From: an uncultured Clostridia bacterium
GTDB lineage: Bacteria > Bacillota > Clostridia > Oscillospirales > Ruminococcaceae
Length of the DNA: 5,505 nucleotides
Assembly (NCBI GenBank): GCA_947177695.1
Contig: CAMWVO010000158.1
Coordinates: 1 to 5,505, forward strand
Direction: 5' to 3'
The translations under genes were made by a program, and so were the position numbers. The notes beneath the pieces are model-generated. The model worked only from the letters and a program-made list of their open reading frames with translations. It made no database searches and was not told the DNA's origin. Shown one piece after another: positions 1-4,887 of this stretch (position 1 is its first letter; every line of letters begins with the position of its first letter).

Positions 1-1374
1 CAGATCAAGGACTCGTACATTTCGATGGGTTACGTAACTCCCACTCTGACCAACTACGAGGTCATGAACAACTACGGTCCCCTTGAGTTAAAAGATAAAA
101 TGAACAGCCTCCTTGACGAGCTTTCTCAGTACGGAAACATGAACGTCAAGGAAGAGGCCGACGGTACGTTTACCGTTGATTTTGCGGAACAGAGAGTTGT
201 TGAGGGCAAGCGTTTCGCACAGATGGCGATCACTCAGGAAACTCCTAAGCCCACACAGCTCGAATACGAGATAACAAAAACTCTCATGGACAGGGACGAA
301 TGGTACAAACTCCATGTTGAAAATGAGACCGGCGGCATACCCGAGCTGCTGGTAAGAGGCGGCGCGGCAGGCGAGACCGTGAATATTTCCGGAAAGGACG
401 CCTCGGGATCATATCTGCTGAACAGCGGCGCGCTCAGAGGATATCTGGACGTTTACAACGGCAGAAGCATTTACGCTCACGAGACTGTTTATTCCGACGA
501 CGCGATAGCCGACGCAAAGGCGATCGTTGACAAAGCAAACGAGCTTCTCGGCAAGTTTGCGGACGGCACTGCCACAAATGATGATGTTGTTTGGATAAAG
601 AAGCTTATCGGCGCAGAGGTGGAGGGCGACGGCGACGCTGCTCCCTATAAGGTAACGCTGGGCGGAGTTGATATTACTGCTTCTCAGATAATGTCCAAGG
701 ACGACGAGAACGGAAATCCCGTGTTCTTTATCGACGACGGCGCAGGCGGAGAGACCGAGTTAACTGTCGGCGGAGACGTTGCAGCCAAGCTTGTGGATCT
801 CAGAAATCCCTACAAGGGTATCGAGTATTACCGCGATATGCTCAACGCTTTTGTCAAGACGGCTACAGAGCAGTTCAACAAGATCTTCGAGGGCTACGGC
901 GAGCTGTTTGAGTACGGAGGCGATTTCAGAACTGCCGCTGAGAATTTCAGAATTGCAGATAACTGGAAAAACAATCCTGAGTTTATTTCCAATCCTACGG
1001 GCGACAATAAATTTGAAGAGCTGGATAACGTATTCATCAATAAAATGCTGGGCGTTCTTTCGGTTAAGCATACCTACGGCGACGGCGTTAAATTCGACGC
1101 TCAGGAGTTCAGCCTTGAAAAATACGTGGCTCATATCTGCGACGATCTGGGTACTCACCTCAGCACGGAAAAAAGCATTTACGATGCTACAGACATCAGG
1201 CTCACAACTGAAGAAACTGCCAGAAGCGAAGTCATGGACGTAAGCATGGACGAAGAGGGCGTTAACATGATGAACTATCAGAAGTGGTACAACGCTATCG
1301 CAAGAATGATGACCACCTTGGACGAGGCTCTTGAAAAGCTTATCAACGGCACAGGCATAGTAGGTCTGAGATAA
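1..1374 (+). CDS. flgK: Flagellar hook-associated protein 1 (FlgK), 3' part; 5' end outside window
   Basis: FlgK is exported by the flagellar type III apparatus and forms, with FlgL, the junction between hook and filament. The frame is open from the first base, so the ATG at base 25 is internal; 457 codons are visible and the N-terminal D0/D1 part is missing. Residues below count from that ATG. Residues 21-34 (ELKDKMNSLLDELS) fit the family segment that usually reads like LLDQRDxLLxELS, and 135-145 (GALRGYLDVYN) fit the GxLxGLLDxRD segment. The C-terminus is the most diagnostic: residues 407-449 carry SMDEEGVNMMNYQKWYNA, then a helix rich in hydrophobic heptads ending LINGTGIVGLR, matching the conserved FlgK tail. 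About 108 residues (153-260) between the GALRGYLD segment and the following helix (NPYKGIEYYRDMLNAF) look inserted. One cysteine (C372) is present. FlgL follows 28 bases downstream. Identification is firm; insert boundaries are approximate. Confidence 0.93.
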   Translation, partial: QIKDSYISMGYVTPTLTNYEVMNNYGPLELKDKMNSLLDELSQYGNMNVKEEADGTFTVDFAEQRVVEGKRFAQMAITQETPKPTQLEYEITKTLMDRDEWYKLHVENETGGIPELLVRGGAAGETVNISGKDASGSYLLNSGALRGYLDVYNGRSIYAHETVYSDDAIADAKAIVDKANELLGKFADGTATNDDVVWIKKLIGAEVEGDGDAAPYKVTLGGVDITASQIMSKDDENGNPVFFIDDGAGGETELTVGGDVAAKLVDLRNPYKGIEYYRDMLNAFVKTATEQFNKIFEGYGELFEYGGDFRTAAENFRIADNWKNNPEFISNPTGDNKFEELDNVFINKMLGVLSVKHTYGDGVKFDAQEFSLEKYVAHICDDLGTHLSTEKSIYDATDIRLTTEETARSEVMDVSMDEEGVNMMNYQKWYNAIARMMTTLDEALEKLINGTGIVGLR

Positions 1375-1385
1375 TCGTAAACAGC

Positions 1386-1399
1386 TGAAAGGATGATTT
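1386..1399 (+). promoter_or_regulatory. flgL ribosome binding site in a 14-base element shared with fliD; possible CsrA site
   Basis: The element TGAAAGGATGATTT contains the SD core AAAGGA at 1388-1393, nine bases before the flgL ATG. The same 14 bases occur at the same distance before fliD (4871-4884). GAAA (1387-1390) can pair with TTTC (1397-1400), placing GGATGA in a six-base loop. CsrA sites typically show GGA in a hairpin loop within an ARGGAUG-like core, so a CsrA role is possible. The ribosome-binding role is well supported; the CsrA role is inference. Confidence 0.75.
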
Positions 1400-1402
1400 C
1401 CA

Positions 1403-3454
1403 ATGAGAGTTACAAATAATATTACAACACGGCAGTATCTGTCCAACAACAATATGCTGCTGACCCGCCGTCTCCAGAGTGAAAACAGGATCGCAACTCA
1501 GCGCAGATTCAACCGCGTTTCCGAGGATACCATCAACGGAAGCAAGGCTATGACTATCCGCCGTCAGCTCCGCGATCTGGATATCTATAACGATAATCTC
1601 AGCGCTTCAAAGGCTATTTTCAATGCCGCGGAGACTAACCTTATGTCGATCGCTCACGACAACTACATAACCGTTGAGGAGCGTCTTGTAGCGTCCTCAA
1701 ACGGCACATGGTCTCAGGAAGAGCTTGACGTATTTGCTACCGAGCTTGACGAGATCGCAGACGAGATGGTAAAGACCCTTAACGCCGATTTCTCCGAAAG
1801 ACAGCTTTTCGGCGGCGCAAGCAACCAGAAGGCTCCGTTCCTTATCGAAAGAGTTATGATCAAGGACGAGAGCGGTCAGGTGGTTTTCCCTCCCGACTAT
1901 AACAAGTACTATAACGAAGACGGTTCAATGAAGGACGATATTGCTCTCAGCGATATTCCCCGCACCGTTACATACAACGGCATTCCCCTTGATTTCGACG
2001 TTACAAGCGATATGATACTTCCCGACGGAACTGTTCAAAAGGCTTCGGGTTCGTATACCGTTACCGTTCTGGACGAAAAAACCAAGACATGGAAAGACAA
2101 CGTTGACGATAACCGCATAATCTCCGCAGAGGACGTTGCAAGGGCTCAGAACGAAAAGGACAATTCGGTGCTCTATCCCGGTTCAAAGCCCATCTACGTT
2201 GATATCGGTCTGGGTATAAAGTATAACGACGACCTTACAGTCGATCCTCAGACGGCTATAGATCTTTCGATCAACGGCGCAAAAACTACCGGCAGCGGCG
2301 TTGATATCAGCAAGGTCCCCATCACGGGAAGCAGCACAGGCACAGTATCCAACGCTATGGCTGCTGATATGGCAAACGGCTTTGCCGCGGGAGCGGGAAA
2401 TGTTGCTCTCAGCCTTACCGTAAACGGCAAGCAGTACGATCTGGAGCTTGACCTGAGCGAGACTCTTCCCGCAAAGGCCGACGGCACAACATATACCGAC
2501 GAGCAGATCACAGGCGCTCTCAACAACGCTCTTAAAACCGCATACAAGGATGCTTCAAAGAAGAGCCTGCCCAACGGCATCTCGTTAAGCTACAGCGATA
2601 AGGAGATCACCCTTAATTCAGGTTCAAACAGCATTGAAGTAGGCGCGAACGACCTCGGCATCACAGAGGGAGAGATCGCAAGAAAAGCTGAAACACAGTA
2701 TGAGACCATTACTCAGAACTATGAGGAAAAGATCAATACCGCAGCTCTTGAAAACGGTCTTACAGCGGGAAATCTTAACAAAACGCTTACCGTAACCGTA
2801 AACGGCAAAGACTATACGCTTGATCTTGACCTTTCTGCTCTTGACAGCTCCAAGCTTACAGGCACAAAGACTTCCTTTACAAAGGAAGAGGTTGCCGCAG
2901 CGGTGAGCAATGCATTTGACAAGGCGGTCAAGGACGCAAACCCTGCTATCCCGGGCGATGTTTCGATAGGCTGCAGCAGCAACGGTACCGTTGTAATGAA
3001 AGCGGCTCTCGGTTATACTGCGGAAATATCCGCTCCTAACGATCTGGGACTTCCCGCAGGCTCCGCTTCCACCGAGATAGATGAGTCAATACCTCAGACT
3101 CCCGTACTTGCGGAAAGATTCAGCAAGAACCTTATGCAGCTCGTTCTCGACGCGGCTTCCGCTCTGAGAAGGGGCGATCAGGATACCGTAAACGCTATCA
3201 TCGACCGCGCAAATAAGGCTAATAACCACATTCTTACAGAGATCACAACACTCGGAACAAAATACAACAGTATTGAATTTTACGAGAATAAAAACAAAGA
3301 CTATGAGTACAACCTCAAGGAACGTCAGAACATCGTTGAGGGTACCGATATGGAAAATGAGATCATCACCTGGGAGGCTGTCAAGGCAGCTTATGACGCT
3401 ACCCTTAAGATGGGCGCGCAGATTCTTCCTCACAGCATTTTTGACTTTGTCTAA
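1403..3454 (+). CDS. flgL: Flagellar hook-associated protein 3 (FlgL), enlarged by a tandem-repeat insertion
   Basis: FlgL is the second junction protein, sitting between FlgK and the flagellin filament. The start is chosen from the MRVTNNITTR N-terminus, typical of the family, with AAAGGA nine bases upstream. Residues 1-138 form the N-terminal helical core, ending in the characteristic ERQLFGG. Residues 188-290 hold an outer segment with VTYNGIPLDF and IYVDIGLGIKYND...DPQTAIDLSING, both recognisable FlgL features. Residues 570-683 are the C-terminal core (LMQLVLDAASALRRGD, then heptad helices) ending SIFDFV, the usual FlgL ending. Between them, about residues 296-560 are extra and contain two diverged copies of one module (327-426 and 453-556). 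At 683 residues it is roughly double the ~300 of common FlgL proteins. The usual SGKxIxxPSDDP segment reads TQRRFNRVSEDT (residues 32-43), a form I associate with some Clostridia. A single cysteine, C524, lies in the second repeat. Assignment rests on both ends and on flgK directly upstream. Confidence 0.93.
   Translation: MRVTNNITTRQYLSNNNMLLTRRLQSENRIATQRRFNRVSEDTINGSKAMTIRRQLRDLDIYNDNLSASKAIFNAAETNLMSIAHDNYITVEERLVASSNGTWSQEELDVFATELDEIADEMVKTLNADFSERQLFGGASNQKAPFLIERVMIKDESGQVVFPPDYNKYYNEDGSMKDDIALSDIPRTVTYNGIPLDFDVTSDMILPDGTVQKASGSYTVTVLDEKTKTWKDNVDDNRIISAEDVARAQNEKDNSVLYPGSKPIYVDIGLGIKYNDDLTVDPQTAIDLSINGAKTTGSGVDISKVPITGSSTGTVSNAMAADMANGFAAGAGNVALSLTVNGKQYDLELDLSETLPAKADGTTYTDEQITGALNNALKTAYKDASKKSLPNGISLSYSDKEITLNSGSNSIEVGANDLGITEGEIARKAETQYETITQNYEEKINTAALENGLTAGNLNKTLTVTVNGKDYTLDLDLSALDSSKLTGTKTSFTKEEVAAAVSNAFDKAVKDANPAIPGDVSIGCSSNGTVVMKAALGYTAEISAPNDLGLPAGSASTEIDESIPQTPVLAERFSKNLMQLVLDAASALRRGDQDTVNAIIDRANKANNHILTEITTLGTKYNSIEFYENKNKDYEYNLKERQNIVEGTDMENEIITWEAVKAAYDATLKMGAQILPHSIFDFV
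2381..2680 (+). repeat. FlgL internal module, copy 1 (about residues 327-426)
   Basis: This protein-level repeat starts at FAAGAGNVALSLTVNGKQYD and ends near NDLGITEG. Its layout is a beta-hairpin-like stretch (LSLTVNGKQYDLELDLS), an amphipathic helix (TDEQITGALNNALKTAYKDA), alternating strands (ISLSYSDKEITLN), then a closing NDLGI motif. Copy 2 shows the same order with the same key residues (TVNGKxYxLxLDLS and NDLG). At the DNA level only short runs are identical, such as ACCGTAAACGGCAA, so the duplication is old or under divergent selection. The boundaries are approximate. Confidence 0.85.
2759..3070 (+). repeat. FlgL internal module, copy 2 (about residues 453-556)
   Basis: This is the second copy of the FlgL module. 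It begins LTAGNLNKTLTVTVNGKDYT, continues with LDLDLSAL, a helix FTKEEVAAAVSNAFDKAVKD, strands around VSIGCSSNGTVVMKAA, and closes with APNDLGLPAG. A linker of about 26 residues (427-452, including TQYETITQNYEEKIN) separates it from copy 1 and is predicted helical by eye. The module probably forms a surface-exposed domain on the junction, as outer insertions do in flagellin and FliD; this is inferred from position in the protein, not shown. Confidence 0.85.
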
Positions 3455-3491
3455 TGCGTTTCGGCATTCGGTTCAGGTTATTTTTCAGCAT

Positions 3492-3508
3492 GGACGGCAG
3501 CGCTGTCC
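3492..3508 (+). other. Small GC-rich hairpin in the flgL-DUF6470 gap
   Basis: Bases 3492-3497 (GGACGG) pair with 3503-3508 (CTGTCC) using one G-T wobble, and C3498 can pair with G3502 to leave a three-base loop. The next bases are purine-rich (GAGAAAGGCGGG) with no T-run, so this is not an intrinsic terminator. It ends a few bases before the likely ribosome binding site of the next gene and could affect its translation or mRNA processing, or have no function. The rest of this 76-base gap shows no other clear signal. Confidence 0.45.
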
Positions 3509-3511
3509 GAG

Positions 3512-3520
3512 AAAGGCGGG
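3512..3520 (+). promoter_or_regulatory. Weak ribosome binding site of the DUF6470 gene
   Basis: AAAGGCGGG lies ten bases before the ATG at 3531. It pairs imperfectly with the 16S rRNA tail, having C where AAGGAGG has A, and is weaker than the sites of fliW and csrA. It directly follows the hairpin at 3492-3508. The protein start MEQLLSIKHIPIKVEV fits the family, so the start is kept despite the imperfect site. Confidence 0.55.
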
Positions 3521-3530
3521 TTATTGATAT

Positions 3531-4139
3531 ATGGAGCAACTGCTAAGTATTAAGCATATTCCGATCAAGGTTGAAGTGAATGTTACAAGAGGAGAGTTCA
3601 AACGCGTTGAAAACAGCGGCTCCAACACTCCCTCGATCAAGGTTTCATCCAAGCAGGGGGGAGGACTTCGTCTTCAGGCAGAGCCGTACAGAATGGAGAT
3701 CCCCGAAAGCCGCAACTTTGATACTTATGTGCCCTCCAGCAATTACGACAGCGGTATCACCCTCACCTATGAGGCTGTGGCAAAGCTTGCGGACGGCGGA
3801 AACTATGCTTCGGGAATAAAGCATTCCGGAGACGCGGGAGAGTTTTCCGCGAAAAGAGCTTCAAGAAGCATCGAGGCGGTGCTTCAGTCGCTGCCTAAGA
3901 GCAGAAGCAGCGCGGTAAGCTACTCCGACGGTGTTCTCAGCGTAAACTATCAGATGACGGGAAGCGAATCGGTTCCTGACCTTGCTTCGTCTCATGCCGA
4001 ATTTGAATTTATCCCCGGCAGCATAGAGTTCATTATCAGCCAGATGCCTGAGCTGGATATAGAGTATCTCGGAGACCCGATATATTTCCCCAGAAGCGCA
4101 GACCCCAACTATGAACCAATTGTAGACGTTCTCGTTTAA
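3531..4139 (+). CDS. DUF6470 / YviE-like protein of unknown function
   Basis: This 202-residue protein has no signal peptide or membrane segment and is probably cytoplasmic. It sits between flgL and fliW, the place of yviE in Bacillus subtilis. The N-terminus (LLSIKHIPIKVEVNVTRGEF) has the alternating-strand pattern of DUF6470 proteins. The middle includes LTYEAVAKLADGGNYASGI (residues 78-96), resembling the family's YxAxAxYAxEG helix. The C-terminus (EFEFIPGSIEFIISQMPELD, then IEYLGDPIYFPRSADPNYEP) resembles the family's xPGxxxxxxxQxPxLxIEY segment and its proline-rich end. No catalytic residues stand out and there is no cysteine. Conserved placement among junction-protein genes and the FliW/CsrA switch suggests a role in flagellar assembly or export, but I know of no established function. 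The family call comes from remembered sequence pattern plus synteny and could be tested by a profile search. Confidence 0.78.
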   Translation: MEQLLSIKHIPIKVEVNVTRGEFKRVENSGSNTPSIKVSSKQGGGLRLQAEPYRMEIPESRNFDTYVPSSNYDSGITLTYEAVAKLADGGNYASGIKHSGDAGEFSAKRASRSIEAVLQSLPKSRSSAVSYSDGVLSVNYQMTGSESVPDLASSHAEFEFIPGSIEFIISQMPELDIEYLGDPIYFPRSADPNYEPIVDVLV

Positions 4140-4152
4140 CGGCTGCATCTGT

Positions 4153-4159
4153 AAGGAAG
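4153..4159 (+). promoter_or_regulatory. fliW ribosome binding site
   Basis: AAGGAAG lies seven bases before the fliW ATG at 4167, inside the 27-base gap after the DUF6470 gene. It supports this ATG as the start, which gives the family-typical beginning MIVKTRDFG. Confidence 0.8.
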
Positions 4160-4166
4160 TTGTATA

Positions 4167-4634
4167 ATGATAGTTAAAACAAGAGATTTCGGTGAACAGG
4201 ACATTTCCGAAGACAAGATCATCAGCTTTCCCAACGGGATATTTGCTTTTGAGGACGAGCATAGGTTTATAATGCTGTCGCCGCTGGGAGACGATGTGTA
4301 CCCCGCATGGCTCCAGAGCGTGGATAACGAAAACCTTTGCTTCATTGTGTTTGATCCGTGTCAGATCGTTTCCGACTATTCGGTAACTGCCGATGAGGAA
4401 AGCCTTAAGGCGGCTCAGTTCGGAAAGGATCCGCAGCCCCATTATCTTACTCTTGCGGTAGTTCCGGAGGAATATAAGGATACTACGGTAAACCTTAAAA
4501 GTCCGATACTGGTGAATACCGAAAAAATGCTTGCGGCGCAGACTATTGCTGCGGAAAATTATCCGATAAAGTTCCCCATCTTTAAACCTGCGGAGGTTCC
4601 CGTAAAGGGCGCTCCGGTTAAGGAGGGAGACTGA
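4167..4634 (+). CDS. fliW: Flagellar assembly factor FliW
   Basis: FliW is a small cytoplasmic protein that binds flagellin and CsrA. In B. subtilis, flagellin export frees FliW, which then inhibits CsrA and relieves repression of flagellin translation. The 155-residue product matches the family along its length: FPNGIFAFED at residues 21-30 (usually FxxGIxGFE), WLQS at 48-51, CFIVFDPCQIVSDY at 58-71, and NLKSPILVNTEKMLAAQ at 109-125, equivalent to the NLxAPIxIN...Q segment. The normally glycine position in GIxGFE is alanine (A27) here. The last ~20 residues (PAEVPVKGAPVKEGD) are a proline-rich tail making it slightly longer than the 143-residue B. subtilis protein; the same DNA carries the csrA ribosome binding site. 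Its stop codon overlaps the csrA start (TGATG), indicating translational coupling of antagonist and target. Identification is firm. Confidence 0.95.
   Translation: MIVKTRDFGEQDISEDKIISFPNGIFAFEDEHRFIMLSPLGDDVYPAWLQSVDNENLCFIVFDPCQIVSDYSVTADEESLKAAQFGKDPQPHYLTLAVVPEEYKDTTVNLKSPILVNTEKMLAAQTIAAENYPIKFPIFKPAEVPVKGAPVKEGD
4620..4626 (+). promoter_or_regulatory. csrA ribosome binding site inside the fliW 3' end
   Basis: AAGGAGG, the strongest SD match in the window, lies seven bases before the csrA ATG at 4634 and within the last codons of fliW. Together with the one-base stop/start overlap it suggests that csrA is translated efficiently and in step with fliW. Confidence 0.85.
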
Positions 4635-4864
4635 TGCTTGTTATAACCCGCAAAAACGGCGAGGGACTGCACATAGGCGAGAACGTCCGCGTTACCGTTG
4701 TGGAAACGGCTAAGGACAGGGTTAAGATCGGTATAGAGGCTCCTTATGACGTGAGGATTATCCGCGATGAGCTTTTCGATACCGAAAGATTTAACATACA
4801 GGCGGCTGTGCATAAGCCCGCGGCGGATCTGCTTTCAATGATCAAAAATCAGCAGAATAAATGA
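4634..4864 (+). CDS. csrA: Carbon storage regulator CsrA (translational repressor)
   Basis: CsrA is a homodimeric RNA-binding protein that blocks translation by binding GGA motifs near ribosome binding sites. In Bacillota with FliW its main known target is flagellin mRNA. The 76-residue product begins MLVITRKNGEGLHIG, the family signature, and keeps R6 (first strand) and R44 (in RIIRDEL), the positions central to RNA binding in studied homologues. KIGIEAPYDVRIIRDEL at 31-47 matches the canonical KLGIxAPxxVxIxRxEI. The C-terminal helix extension (residues 48-76) is the length seen in FliW-regulated proteins. The B. subtilis FliW-contact residue N55 has no exact counterpart: N54 is one position away (ERFNIQAA). 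The one-base overlap with fliW supports joint expression. Identification is firm. Confidence 0.97.
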   Translation: MLVITRKNGEGLHIGENVRVTVVETAKDRVKIGIEAPYDVRIIRDELFDTERFNIQAAVHKPAADLLSMIKNQQNK

Positions 4865-4870
4865 CTAAAG

Positions 4871-4884
4871 TGAAAGGATGATTT
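4871..4884 (+). promoter_or_regulatory. fliD ribosome binding site, identical 14-base element to flgL
   Basis: TGAAAGGATGATTT carries the SD core AAAGGA at 4873-4878, nine bases before the fliD ATG at 4888. It is the same sequence at the same distance as the flgL element at 1386-1399. Here AAA/TTT can form only a three-pair stem around GGATGA, weaker than at flgL. The ribosome-binding role is clear; a CsrA role is speculative. Confidence 0.75.
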
Positions 4885-4887
4885 GTT

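Noticed and set aside
779..1243. 154-codon open frame in another plus-strand frame inside flgK
   Set aside because: Its serine- and arginine-rich translation matches no family I recognise, and it is fully contained in flgK.
760..1452. 230-codon open frame on the minus strand across the end of flgK
   Set aside because: It lies opposite a clearly conserved FlgK C-terminus, its translation is cysteine-, histidine- and valine-rich without recognisable domains, and it is a by-product of the plus-strand codon pattern.
3492..3508. Gap hairpin as an intrinsic terminator after flgL
   Set aside because: No T-run follows the stem; the next bases are GAGAAAGGCGGG, and the operon clearly continues.
3490..3546. 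18-codon mini-ORF in the flgL-DUF6470 gap, overlapping the next start
   Set aside because: No ribosome binding site precedes its ATG (the upstream bases are GGTTATTTTTCAGC), and the hairpin lies inside it. It could be a leader peptide, but nothing supports this.
4160..4168. TTGTATAAT just before fliW, resembling a sigma-A -10 box
   Set aside because: It overlaps the start codon and no -35 box stands at a suitable distance, so chance similarity is more likely.
4389..4396. GCCGATGA inside fliW, resembling a flagellar sigma-28 -10 element
   Set aside because: No TAAA-type -35 element lies about 15 bases upstream, and the bases are coding sequence within a conserved gene.
3861..4442. 193-codon minus-strand open frame opposite the DUF6470 gene and fliW
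   Set aside because: The plus strand encodes two family-matching proteins with good ribosome binding sites here; the minus frame has no recognisable content.
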